Source: an uncultured bacterium (GTDB lineage: Bacteria; Cyanobacteriota; Vampirovibrionia; Gastranaerophilales; Gastranaerophilaceae). Taken from it: 64,000 nucleotides of DNA. Positions 1 through 7,640 of the stretch are shown piece by piece. The translations under genes were made by a program, and so were the position numbers. Numbering within the stretch: position 1 is the stretch's first letter; the number at the start of each line of letters is the position of its first letter. The notes beneath the pieces were generated by a model. That model was not told where the DNA came from and did not search any database. It was given only the letters and a program-made list of their open reading frames with translations. Location: NCBI GenBank assembly GCA_900551915.1, contig URXT01000002.1, positions 1 to 64,000 on the forward strand, in the 5' to 3' direction.

Positions 1-16
1 AAAAAACGGATTCCTT

Positions 17-32
17 GAGGCAGGATGCCCTG
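17..32. repeat. Dispersed AGGCAGGATGCC repeat, copy 1
   Basis: The core GGCAGGATGCC is a short imperfect palindrome. The same word recurs at about 27395-27407 and, inverted with one change, at about 26147-26158. All three copies sit beside prepilin genes. Confidence 0.45.
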
Positions 33-52
33 TTGTTACTCCTGCGCTCGCA

Positions 53-889
53 ATGGCGGAACGAAAAACGTCTAAAGTAAAACGGTGCAATAACAATATA
101 ACGAAAGCTCACCTCTCACGGTTCACGGTTCACAAATTAACGAAACGGACTTTTCACTTCTCACATTTCACTTTTCACTTATTAATTAAACCTTCTCACT
201 TTTTACCTTTCCAAAAGCCCGCCTTCACCATGGCAGAAGTCCTCATAACCCTTGGCATTATTGGAATTGTCGCCGCAATGACTTTGCCAAGCTTAATAGG
301 TAAATATCAATTCAAAGTTTTTGAAGTGGGCTTAAAAAAGCAGTATTCTCTTCTTCAAAACGCAATTAATCTGGGAGTCAATGAAGAAGGCTTTCAGTAT
401 TGTTATGTATATTATCCAAAAGGTTCAGTTTCTTATAAGGGTGAGATTGGAGATTGTGAATTATTAAAAAATTATCTTGTTTCAACATTAAAACTAAAAA
501 CTTATAATACTGATATCAAGGAGAAATATAAAAAACGTGATGTTGTAAGATCTGAAGGCGGTAACTCTATAAACTGGAATTGCAGTTATGATTGGTTGAA
601 GGATACTTCCGATGTATATGCTGCTAATGATGGTACTCTATTTATGTTTAATGCATATACGGTTCCCGCGCTAACAATTATAATAGATGTCAACGGACAA
701 AAAGGCCCGAACAGATGGGGATATGATGTGTTTTTCATGGGACTGTCAAATCATAACGATTACAACGATCCTTCACCGAAAATTCTCTTAACAGACGAAT
801 TTTGCTCAATAATTGAAAAGGGTGGACGTTTTCCGCGTGCAATTTTAAGAAATCAGGAGGGTGAAGGCGACAGAAAACAGAATTGGTAA
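53..889 (+). CDS. Prepilin-like (type II/IV pseudopilin) protein, unusually long leader, 5' end uncertain
   Basis: The pilin-type signal is unmistakable: A-FTMAEVLITLG near residues 58-69, with the conserved Glu at position +5 of the mature protein and a hydrophobic stretch to about residue 80. The C-terminal part carries DVNGQKGPNRWGYDVF, a loop shared by most prepilins of this window. The reading frame stays open to the left edge, so the true start may lie outside; ATG 53 has no convincing ribosome site. The about 57-residue leader is read from low-complexity DNA (repeated TTCAC units at 115-180) and is expected to be removed by prepilin peptidase. It converges on the PHP gene with 2 bases between the stops. 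Confidence 0.75.
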   Translation: MAERKTSKVKRCNNNITKAHLSRFTVHKLTKRTFHFSHFTFHLLIKPSHFLPFQKPAFTMAEVLITLGIIGIVAAMTLPSLIGKYQFKVFEVGLKKQYSLLQNAINLGVNEEGFQYCYVYYPKGSVSYKGEIGDCELLKNYLVSTLKLKTYNTDIKEKYKKRDVVRSEGGNSINWNCSYDWLKDTSDVYAANDGTLFMFNAYTVPALTIIIDVNGQKGPNRWGYDVFFMGLSNHNDYNDPSPKILLTDEFCSIIEKGGRFPRAILRNQEGEGDRKQNW

Positions 890-891
890 TT

Positions 892-1530
892 TTATGAAAG
901 AATTTTTTTATGGCAGTCAGTTCCGCCTGTTTTGATAAGATTGTATTTTTCTGCAATCTTTTTGGCAGTTCCGGCTCGATGAAACTTCACGAACCTTCTG
1001 AATCTCGGGTAAGGATAATAGGCCTCAATGCCGTCCAAGCCCATTGATATAAGCTTTTTAGCCATTCTATCCATTGACAAACACCAACAGCATGCCGGAT
1101 GAGCCCAAACCGCGATTCCGCCGGCATTGTGAATTGCTTTAATCAACTTTCTTAAATTTCTTTTTGGGATAAGCCTGATAATATTCCATTCTGTTTCAGC
1201 CTTATTTTTAGCGAAAAATTCTTTAAGTTCCGGATTTTCCTTATCAACTCCATAAGCCAAAAGATGCATGAACACATGCCCGCACCATACATCAAATTCA
1301 ACCCCCGGAATTAATACAGGGCTTACGGCGGAATTTCTCTCAGAATATCCTTTCATTGTGTTATGGTCGGTAATCGCTATATAATTATAATTCTTTGCTT
1401 CGGCCTGCTCTACCAGTTCGTCAAAATCACCTTCTCCATCAGAATAATCTGTGTGTACATGAAGGTTTACCCGTTTTAATTTAAAATCTTCCTCTTTAAA
1501 ATTTTTGATTAATTCTTTGTAATCTAACAT
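892..1530 (-). CDS. PHP-domain metal-dependent phosphoesterase
   Basis: The protein is 212 residues. The PHP family signatures are present in order: NLHVHTDYSDG (about 23-33, motif I), AITDHNTMKGY (about 52-62, motif II), GVEFDVW (about 75), AHPACCW (about 143) and GGTDCHK at the C-terminus (motif IV). These His/Asp residues bind the catalytic metals in PHP enzymes such as histidinol phosphatases and 3'-5' nucleotidases. Substrate cannot be read from the sequence; stand-alone proteins of this size are usually annotated as phosphoesterases of the YciV/TrpH type. The gene stands alone on the minus strand between two plus-strand genes. Confidence 0.85.
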   Translation of the reverse strand: MLDYKELIKNFKEEDFKLKRVNLHVHTDYSDGEGDFDELVEQAEAKNYNYIAITDHNTMKGYSERNSAVSPVLIPGVEFDVWCGHVFMHLLAYGVDKENPELKEFFAKNKAETEWNIIRLIPKRNLRKLIKAIHNAGGIAVWAHPACCWCLSMDRMAKKLISMGLDGIEAYYPYPRFRRFVKFHRAGTAKKIAEKYNLIKTGGTDCHKKILS

Positions 1531-1582
1531 TGTTTTTAATTATTTATTTGTACTAAAATTATTATACAACAAGGGAGAAAAT

Positions 1583-2557
1583 ATGGGTAAATATAAAGTT
1601 AGCGAAAGTGCATCAGGGGTTTTATGGGAAGGGTTAAAATTATACTGTACATTTTTCCCAAAATATTCCTTATATATGCTTTTTCCTGTTCTTGGCCAGT
1701 TTGCAGGTCTTGTATGGGTTTTCAGCATGACATATCTGTTTACAAGTAATTCGGACTATTTAATAAATGAAATTCCGGCACTGGGCAGCATGAGCGCATT
1801 TTTAATCTGCCTGATGCTTATTGCTTTGCCGGGTCTGATTTTGTGGATGAAAGCCTTCTGGGATTATCTGGTTTCGTATGGGGCATTGAATTCTTTGACA
1901 GAAGCTGCAATGTCAACCGGTAAAATTTATGATTTTCCTGCACATAATGCGGTTGTGACACGAAGAGCAGGAACTTTTATTCTGATTTGGCTTTTGTTCA
2001 GTATTTTTTCAGCAATTGCGTCTTTTCCGCTCATGTGGGTTTTAGGCTTAATCTTTTTTGTATATTTTGTTTTGATATTTCAGGTTTTCACGTTTGAAGA
2101 AGACGTTTCAGCAACCGGATGTTTCAAAAGAAGTCTTATGCTGATAAAAGGGAATTTTGCAAGAACTCTTGCGATTATGACTGTTTTATTTGCAGTAACT
2201 TATTATTTTTTGGAGATAGGAATTTCTGTAATCTTCGATGCAATAAAACTAACGCCTTTGCTATTGGGCCTTCTTGAAGGCTGGGCTTCCACAATCCCTG
2301 TTGATGGAATAAATTCAATCCTTGCAATGGCGAATTCCCCGCAGATAACACCGCTTGATATTTCAAATTTCGTTGTTCAACAGATAATTTTCATGCTGGT
2401 TGTAGGCTTTACTTTGCCTTTAAGAAGTATTGTCTGGTCTCTGTGGTATAAAAATTTAAGCGGACGCGACGGCGTTCCGGCAGTTGTCAGAAAGGGCGGC
2501 AGAAAAAAGCTTGACCCTGATATTTTGAAACGTGCAAAGAAAAAGGACGAAAATTAA
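1583..2557 (+). CDS. Polytopic membrane protein of unknown function
   Basis: The protein is 324 residues, with hydrophobic segments at roughly 30-52, 70-92, 128-165, 195-220 and 265-285, suggesting five to six membrane helices. The C-terminal tail is basic (GGRKKLDPDILKRAKKKDEN) and probably cytoplasmic. ATG 1583 is preceded by AAGGGAGAAAAT, a good ribosome site. I do not recognise the family with confidence; the layout resembles DUF-type membrane proteins that sit with translation or RNA genes. It is followed within 16 bases by a zinc-ribbon gene and then rph, so the three may be one operon. Confidence 0.7.
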   Translation: MGKYKVSESASGVLWEGLKLYCTFFPKYSLYMLFPVLGQFAGLVWVFSMTYLFTSNSDYLINEIPALGSMSAFLICLMLIALPGLILWMKAFWDYLVSYGALNSLTEAAMSTGKIYDFPAHNAVVTRRAGTFILIWLLFSIFSAIASFPLMWVLGLIFFVYFVLIFQVFTFEEDVSATGCFKRSLMLIKGNFARTLAIMTVLFAVTYYFLEIGISVIFDAIKLTPLLLGLLEGWASTIPVDGINSILAMANSPQITPLDISNFVVQQIIFMLVVGFTLPLRSIVWSLWYKNLSGRDGVPAVVRKGGRKKLDPDILKRAKKKDEN

Positions 2558-2573
2558 TACAGGAAAACTTTTC

Positions 2574-2789
2574 ATGTTTATTTGCAAAAACTGTAAATCA
2601 ATTGATAAATTTGAATTGATGTTTTCACCGGATTATCAGGGCGAAAGACGGTTTGCGCAAAAATACAATGACAAGAATGAAATAGAAATATCAGTTGACG
2701 GCTACACGTTTATTCCTGATTTAAAATTTATGAATGAACACGCTGTATGCAGATACTGCGGACAAATTTACATGTGGGATTACGATTAG
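2574..2789 (+). CDS. Small zinc-ribbon protein
   Basis: A 71-residue protein with two Cys pairs, CKNC at residues 4-7 and CRYC near residue 60, as in a treble-clef or rubredoxin-like zinc knuckle. I chose ATG 2574, which has AGGAAAA upstream; the frame is open further up but without a better start. It lies 16 bases after the membrane protein and 8 bases before rph, so it is probably co-transcribed. No function can be assigned; a nucleic-acid or protein-binding adaptor is possible. Confidence 0.65.
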   Translation: MFICKNCKSIDKFELMFSPDYQGERRFAQKYNDKNEIEISVDGYTFIPDLKFMNEHAVCRYCGQIYMWDYD

Positions 2790-2797
2790 AGGTGAAA

Positions 2798-3499
2798 ATG
2801 AGAGAGAATAGAAAAAATAACGAACTTAGAGAAATAAAATTCACAAAGAATTATACAAAGCACGCTTATGGAAGTGTTCTTGTTGAATTCGGCGACACAA
2901 AAGTTATAACAACAGCTTCAGTTGAAGAAGGAAAGCCAAAATGGATGGACAAAGATGACAATCGCGGCTGGCTTACTGCAGAATACTCTTTGCTTCCCTC
3001 CTCAACTAATACAAGATGCCAGAGAGAGAGAACAAAAATTTCTGGGCGCACTCAGGAAATCCAGCGGCTTATTGGTAGAAGCCTCAGAGCATGTGTTGAT
3101 TTGACTAAAATTCCGGATTTAACAATAACCATTGACGCAGATGTAATTCAGGCAGATGGCGGAACCCGTACGGCAAGTATTTGCGGCGGCTATCTTGCCT
3201 TATGCGACGCTGTGGAAAAACTTCTTAAGCAAGGCCTAATTAAAGAAAGCCCGATTATCGAACCGGTCGCAGCAATATCAGCAGGAATTGTTAATGGCGA
3301 AGTTCGGCTGGATTTAAATTATGAAGAGGATTCACACGCGCAGGTTGATGCAAATGTCGTCCTCACAAAAAGCGGAAAGATAATAGAATTTCAAACTACT
3401 GCCGAGGGTGCTCCTTATGAAAGAACGCAAATGCTGGAGATTTTTAATATAGCTCAAGAAGGTATTCAAAAAATTATTGCTAAATACAATTTAATTTAG
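2798..3499 (+). CDS. rph: Ribonuclease PH
   Basis: The 233-residue protein matches RNase PH in length and motifs: GRTQEIQRLIGRSLRA (about 84-99) and DADVIQADGGTRTASICGG (about 114-132), which contains the phosphate-binding GGTRT. It is a phosphorolytic 3'-5' exoribonuclease that trims tRNA 3' ends in the cytoplasm as a hexamer. ATG 2798 follows GAGGTGAAA; an upstream in-frame start would overlap the zinc-ribbon gene. The C-terminus is complete. Confidence 0.95.
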   Translation: MRENRKNNELREIKFTKNYTKHAYGSVLVEFGDTKVITTASVEEGKPKWMDKDDNRGWLTAEYSLLPSSTNTRCQRERTKISGRTQEIQRLIGRSLRACVDLTKIPDLTITIDADVIQADGGTRTASICGGYLALCDAVEKLLKQGLIKESPIIEPVAAISAGIVNGEVRLDLNYEEDSHAQVDANVVLTKSGKIIEFQTTAEGAPYERTQMLEIFNIAQEGIQKIIAKYNLI

Positions 3500-3531
3500 T
3501 ATAATCTCTAATACAAGAAAGGAGAATTTAT

Positions 3532-3972
3532 ATGAAAAAATTTTTAGTTTTAACTATTCTTATGGCAATGTCATCAGGCTTGGCTGTTCAGGCTGATGAA
3601 CCAGATACGTACTCTGGTCAATTGATACAAAAATATACCCAAAAAATAACTGACACAGAAAAGGAAATGCAGCAGCGCCACGAAGCACGCGAAAAAGCTA
3701 TTCAGGAGCAGAGAGAAAAGCAGAATGCTGCTATTGAAAACAAACTTAAACAAATAGAAGAGCAGAAAAAACAAAGGGATGAAGCTAACGCAAAAAAAAT
3801 TCAGGAAATTGAAAAGCAGCGTCAGGAACAAAGAGACGCAATGAATAAAAAAGTTGAAGAATTCAATAACCAAATTGAAGCTGCAAAAAAACAAAATGCA
3901 GATGCTGCTAAAGCCCGTCAGGAAAAAATTGATAAGAAAAAACAATTATTCAAAGAATTAATTTCAGAATAA
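3532..3972 (+). CDS. Secreted coiled-coil protein (first of a tandem pair)
   Basis: A signal peptide with a basic start (MKKF), a hydrophobic core and an AVQA cleavage site covers residues 1-21. The rest of the 146 residues is almost wholly charged (Lys, Glu, Gln, Arg), with heptad-like spacing that predicts one long coiled coil. The ribosome site AAAGGAG is strong. The next gene encodes a smaller protein of the same design 11 bases downstream, and a terminator follows it. I do not recognise the family; an exported structural or envelope-spanning helix is plausible. Confidence 0.75.
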   Translation: MKKFLVLTILMAMSSGLAVQADEPDTYSGQLIQKYTQKITDTEKEMQQRHEAREKAIQEQREKQNAAIENKLKQIEEQKKQRDEANAKKIQEIEKQRQEQRDAMNKKVEEFNNQIEAAKKQNADAAKARQEKIDKKKQLFKELISE

Positions 3973-3983
3973 AGGAGAAATTT

Positions 3984-4334
3984 ATGAAAAAGATTTTAGT
4001 GAGTTTAATGGCATTAACAATTTTATCCTCAACTGCTGTATACGCTTCGGACACACCGATTTCAGACTGGATTAACAGCAAAACTTCAAAAATAACTCAA
4101 AAAGAGAAATCTGCAAGTCAAAAGGCGGCAGAAAGAAGGAAAAAACAACAGGAAAAGGTTGCAAAACAAAAAGCGAAACAGTTAGAAGCAAGAAAGAAAC
4201 GCCAGGAAAAACTTAAAAAAGAACAACAAAAAGCAGCTGCAAGACGTGCTGAACAGCAAAAACAAGCGGCAGAGCGCAAACAGAAAGTGCAAACTAAGAA
4301 AAAACAGCTAAAAGATTTATTCACAATTGATTAG
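3984..4334 (+). CDS. Secreted Lys/Gln/Ala-rich coiled-coil protein (second of a tandem pair)
   Basis: The protein is 116 residues, with a signal peptide at 1-22 (cleavage near VYAS) followed by a basic helix of KQ, KKQQEK and RRAEQQKQ units. It shares the signal-peptide style and the C-terminal KKKQLxxL ending with the preceding protein, so the pair probably arose by duplication. The net charge is strongly positive, unlike the more balanced partner. The ribosome site AAAGGAG lies 5-6 bases before ATG 3984. No function can be given. Confidence 0.72.
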   Translation: MKKILVSLMALTILSSTAVYASDTPISDWINSKTSKITQKEKSASQKAAERRKKQQEKVAKQKAKQLEARKKRQEKLKKEQQKAAARRAEQQKQAAERKQKVQTKKKQLKDLFTID

Positions 4335-4347
4335 TTGTAAAAGTTTC

Positions 4348-4380
4348 AAAAGAGGATGTCAAAGGCATCCTCTTTTAAGT
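4348..4380 (+). terminator. Rho-independent terminator
   Basis: Stem AAAAGAGGATG / GCATCCTCTTTT with a six-base loop, ending in a T-run, 13 bases after the second coiled-coil gene. Confidence 0.85.
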
Positions 4381-4449
4381 TCTAAAAAATTAAAGCCTTA
4401 TAGAAAAAACACTTCACTTGTGGTAGAATTTCTATGAAAGAAGTTATAA

Positions 4450-6057
4450 ATGCAGATTACAGAAGTTTTAACAACCTCAAAAATTATAGTAAAAACTTTT
4501 CAAAAACTCGGCGTTGATGCTGTATTTGGTTATCCCGGCAGAGCCGTCTTGGGGATTTACGATGAGCTTTCAAAGCAAAATGACATAAAACATTATCTTT
4601 TGCGTCATGAGCAGAGTGCGGTTCACGCGGCAGAAGGTTATGCAAGAATAAGCGGCAAATGCGGATTTGTCATCGTAACCTCAGGCCCGGGCGCCTCAAA
4701 TACGGTTACAGGCCTTGTGAATGCTTATCTTGACGGCTTTCCGGTGGTTGTTATTTCAGGACAGGTTGACAGCAGGTTAAGCGGAAAAAATTCTTTTCAG
4801 GAAATCAATTTTACAGAAATGGTCAAATCCTGCACAAAGGCGGCCTTCAAAATCGAAAGAGCAGCCGAACTTGAAAGCACTTTGCTTCAAGCATATTTGA
4901 TTGCCATGAGCGGGAAAAAAGGTCCGGTTGTTATTGATATTCCGCAAAATATTCTCTTAGAAGAAACCGAATACAAAAATCTTGCTTTACCGTCAGACAA
5001 AACAGGAGAAGTCTCAAGCCTTGATGTTATAAGAGTTTTGGAAGTCTTAAATTCCTCAAAATCACCTTTAATCGTATGCGGCGGCGGAGTTTTACATGCA
5101 AAAGCCTCAAATGAACTTCTTCAATTCGTAAACAGAACTAATATTCCGCTGGTTTCAACAATGATGGGGCTTGGCGCTTTCCCGCAAATCCATCCGAATT
5201 ACGCCGGCATGATAGGTATTTTCGGTGACAAAGCTGCGAATGAACTTCTTTTAAACTCTGATACGCTTCTTGTTTTTGGCGCGAGATTTAATGACAGAAT
5301 TACGGACGCGTTTAATTCCAAAGAACTAAATAGCAAAACTATTGTTCAGGTTGATATCAATTCTAAAGAATTAATCTTGAATTTGTCTTCTGATATCCCG
5401 CTGAATATTGATATAAAAGGCTTTTTAAAAGCTTTGTTAAATAACCTTCCTGAAAGCCTTCATTTCGAGTATTCTCCGGCGCAAATCAGCACGGAACGTG
5501 TTGTTGAAGAAAATTTGACTGCTGCAAAGATTATGAAGGCCTTGTATACTTTCACAAACGATTTTGCGCCTGTCATTGCTGCGGAAGTCGGTCAGCATCA
5601 GATTTCTCTTGTTAAAAACTATAAATTTAATTCACCGGGCAAACTTTTGGTTTCTGGCGGACTTGGCGCAATGGGCTTTGGTTTTCCGGCGGCAATCGGA
5701 GCCTCAATCGCTAATGGAAAAAAGCAGCCTGTAGTTCTTGTGACCGGCGACGGTTCCTTCCAGATGAATTTGTCAGAACTTGCAGTTTGTAAAGAAAATA
5801 ACCTGCCTGTCAAAATTTTAGTAATCAATAATTCCGGTCTTGGAATGGTTCGCCAGCTTCAGGATGAGCAGTTTGGCCAAAGACATTACGAAACAGAGCT
5901 TACAAACCCTGATTTTGTGTTGCTTGCCAAAAGTTACGGAATTGATGCTGTTCGTGTTGTCAGAGAAGACGAAGTTATACCTGCTTTAGAGAAAGCTTTT
6001 GAGACCGAAAGCCCGTTTGTTATAGAATTTGTTACAGACTCTGAAGAGGTTGTGTAA
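4450..6057 (+). CDS. ilvB: Acetolactate synthase, large (catalytic) subunit
   Basis: The 535-residue protein has the three-domain layout of thiamine-diphosphate enzymes. Near residue 54 is RHEQSAVHAAEGYAR with the catalytic Glu, and near residue 435 the cofactor motif GDGSF ending in NN about 27 residues later. It condenses two pyruvates to acetolactate, for valine/leucine synthesis or for acetoin. No regulatory small subunit (ilvN) or other ilv gene adjoins it, so either the partner is elsewhere or this is a stand-alone form. ATG 4450 follows GAAAGAAG. A TAGAAT -10-like box lies about 20 bases upstream. Confidence 0.9.
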   Translation: MQITEVLTTSKIIVKTFQKLGVDAVFGYPGRAVLGIYDELSKQNDIKHYLLRHEQSAVHAAEGYARISGKCGFVIVTSGPGASNTVTGLVNAYLDGFPVVVISGQVDSRLSGKNSFQEINFTEMVKSCTKAAFKIERAAELESTLLQAYLIAMSGKKGPVVIDIPQNILLEETEYKNLALPSDKTGEVSSLDVIRVLEVLNSSKSPLIVCGGGVLHAKASNELLQFVNRTNIPLVSTMMGLGAFPQIHPNYAGMIGIFGDKAANELLLNSDTLLVFGARFNDRITDAFNSKELNSKTIVQVDINSKELILNLSSDIPLNIDIKGFLKALLNNLPESLHFEYSPAQISTERVVEENLTAAKIMKALYTFTNDFAPVIAAEVGQHQISLVKNYKFNSPGKLLVSGGLGAMGFGFPAAIGASIANGKKQPVVLVTGDGSFQMNLSELAVCKENNLPVKILVINNSGLGMVRQLQDEQFGQRHYETELTNPDFVLLAKSYGIDAVRVVREDEVIPALEKAFETESPFVIEFVTDSEEVV

Positions 6058-6242
6058 TCATACTTACCCGAATTTGTAGCATTCGCTTTGCAAAAAGCGG
6101 GCTCAAGTTGAAATTCTTTCCTCATCTCTACCAGTTAAGGGGAATTTAAAAACGTAATGCACTTATCGTCTTAATGTCTTGTCGTCTTAACCTCTTCTCC
6201 AAATTCCTCTCCAATGTGTAAGAGCACACTGTGTGTGCTGTG
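6058..6242. other. Intergenic stretch between convergent ilvB and udg
   Basis: No gene is seen. It holds a small hairpin, AGCACAC / GTGTGCT at 6223-6239, just beyond the udg stop, which may end that transcript. A weaker GCTTT/AAAGC fold near 6084 follows ilvB. Confidence 0.4.
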
Positions 6243-6842
6243 CTAATCCATCTGGTCATAAGCCCGTCGGATTTCCTGAATATCCTGCCACATTTGCCAT
6301 TTCGGACTGCCTTTTTCGCGTGAATCGTTTCTCAAAAGATATGACGGATGATAAATCGGCATCATTTTCGAGAAGTTCGGGCCTTCAAACCATTTTCCGC
6401 GAAGTTTTGTGATGCCTTGATTTGTATTTATAAAGGATTGTACTGCAACACGGCCGCAAAGCAGAATTATTTTTGGTTTCAAAATTTCGATTTGAGCGTC
6501 CAAATATTCACGGCAGGCGGCTTTTTCTTCCGGCAAAGGGTCACGGTTTTCGGGCGGACGGCATTTGAGCGTATTGCAGATGTAAAGGTGTTCTTTACGC
6601 GAAAATCCTACTGACGCAAGGATTTTATCCAAAAGCTGGCCGGCTTTTCCTACAAAAGGTTCGCCTTTTTGGTCTTCATAAAATCCCGGGGCTTCACCTA
6701 TTAGCATCATTTTGTGATTTGGAATTCCGCCCGAGAAAACTGTGTTTGTGCGGGTTTTGCAAAGTTCGCACTTTTCGCATTTCAAGCATTTTGCTTTGAC
6801 TTTTTCAAGTTCTTCTAATTCGGTTTGTGAAGCTGAAATCAT
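6243..6842 (-). CDS. Family 4 (Fe-S) uracil-DNA glycosylase
   Basis: The 199-residue protein has the CxxCxLCKTR iron-sulphur motif near residues 22-30. The active-site segment GEAPGFYEDQKGEPFVGKAG lies at about 49-68, and the C-terminal HPSYLLR provides the uracil-recognition His. Further Cys residues (NTLKCRPP, KAACREYL) complete the cluster. The enzyme removes uracil from DNA in base-excision repair. Proteins of this type are often mislabelled as phage SPO1 DNA polymerase-related proteins. It stands alone on the minus strand. Confidence 0.9.
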   Translation of the reverse strand: MISASQTELEELEKVKAKCLKCEKCELCKTRTNTVFSGGIPNHKMMLIGEAPGFYEDQKGEPFVGKAGQLLDKILASVGFSRKEHLYICNTLKCRPPENRDPLPEEKAACREYLDAQIEILKPKIILLCGRVAVQSFINTNQGITKLRGKWFEGPNFSKMMPIYHPSYLLRNDSREKGSPKWQMWQDIQEIRRAYDQMD

Positions 6843-6885
6843 AGCTGGTTCAATCCTTTATTTGTTTGTTTATTTGTTTTTTGAT

Positions 6886-6930
6886 GTACTTTCTTTTCTT
6901 TTTGTTGCGGGAAAAAAGAAAAGAAAGTAC
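6886..6930. repeat. Long AT-rich perfect hairpin, GTACTTTCTTTTC type
   Basis: GTACTTTCTTTTCTTTTT and its complement form an 18-bp stem with an about 7-base loop (GTTGCGG). It has no gene and looks like a dispersed palindromic repeat rather than an ordinary terminator. Confidence 0.6.
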
Positions 6931-6956
6931 CAAAGAAAAGAAAAATACGCCCCCAT

Positions 6957-7079
6957 TTACAGTCACTAAGTCAGAGTCAAGCTCGCAAACTCGCTAAATT
7001 ATTCACTTCTTCTTCTATTCCCTTTACTTGCGCCGCTCAGACAATGCTCGCTGACCGTTCTCTGACTAAGTGACTGTAA
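6957..7079. repeat. MITE-like 123-bp element with 20-bp terminal inverted repeats
   Basis: TTACAGTCACTAAGTCAGAG at 6957-6976 and its complement at 7060-7079 match at 19 of 20 positions and enclose 83 bases with no gene. The right end abuts the stop codon of the XRE gene. It may be a non-autonomous element or a folded 3' end of that transcript. Confidence 0.5.
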
Positions 7080-7080
7080 G

Positions 7081-7317
7081 TTATTTCCCGTCGGTTCGCT
7101 TAGGTATTCCTCTGAAAAGTTCTTCAATCGGAATTTCCAACGCGTTTGCAATGTCAAAGATAATGAATGCAGACGGTGTTTGGTTTGCATTTTCAATTTT
7201 AGTCATTGAGTCAGTGCTGATTTCAACTAATTCAGCAAGTTTACTCTGAGAGAGTCTTTTTCTCATTCTCTCAGCCCTTATGTTATTTCCTAACGTTTGT
7301 AATCGTTCATCTCGCAT
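7081..7317 (-). CDS. Small XRE-family helix-turn-helix regulator
   Basis: A 78-residue single-domain protein. The HTH_3 pattern runs through residues 8-65: LSQSKLAELVEISTDSMTKIEN, then IANALEIPIEELF. It has no sensor domain, so it probably acts as a dimeric repressor. It is transcribed away from the small acidic gene at 7410, and a good plus-strand promoter (7335-7363) begins 18 bases beyond its start codon. It could therefore control that gene and itself. Confidence 0.85.
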   Translation of the reverse strand: MRDERLQTLGNNIRAERMRKRLSQSKLAELVEISTDSMTKIENANQTPSAFIIFDIANALEIPIEELFRGIPKRTDGK

Positions 7318-7334
7318 AAGTTAATATTATCCGC

Positions 7335-7363
7335 TTGACAAATACTAATCAATGGAATAAAAT
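7335..7363 (+). promoter_or_regulatory. Sigma-70 promoter for the 7410 gene
   Basis: TTGACA, 17-base spacer, TAAAAT. It lies between the divergent XRE gene and the small acidic gene. Confidence 0.65.
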
Positions 7364-7409
7364 AACGATATTCAGTATTATAATACTTAAAATAAAGAGA
7401 GGAGTCAAA

Positions 7410-7640
7410 ATGTCTCAAGCTGAATTTACAGATGAATATGCTTTTGTTGAAGAAGCCCACACGCGTTTGCTCGAAATTAATAATTTCGTCAAAATCCTTA
7501 AAGCTGTCGTTTTTCAAGATGACGACGTCTATTATTTGCAGGATTTTGTTGAATTAATTCTGCAAAAACAATACGAGTTGTCCGATTTTCTGGAAGAAGC
7601 GCTCGCAAAACCTATTTTTCCGGTATTAAAACAGAAATAA
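7410..7640 (+). CDS. Small acidic hypothetical protein
   Basis: A 76-residue protein with no signal peptide or membrane segment, rich in Asp, Glu and aromatic residues and probably all-helical. ATG 7410 has GAGAGGAG 6-8 bases upstream; an upstream in-frame start at 7335 falls inside the promoter and is unlikely. The gene overlaps the convergent M16 protease gene by 29 bases. I do not recognise it; divergence from an XRE regulator suggests regulated expression. Confidence 0.65.
   Translation: MSQAEFTDEYAFVEEAHTRLLEINNFVKILKAVVFQDDDVYYLQDFVELILQKQYELSDFLEEALAKPIFPVLKQK

Noticed and set aside
3574..3945. Antisense reading frame rich in Phe/Leu opposite the coiled-coil gene
   Set aside because: Composition is the mirror of Lys/Gln/Glu codons; a shadow of the real gene.
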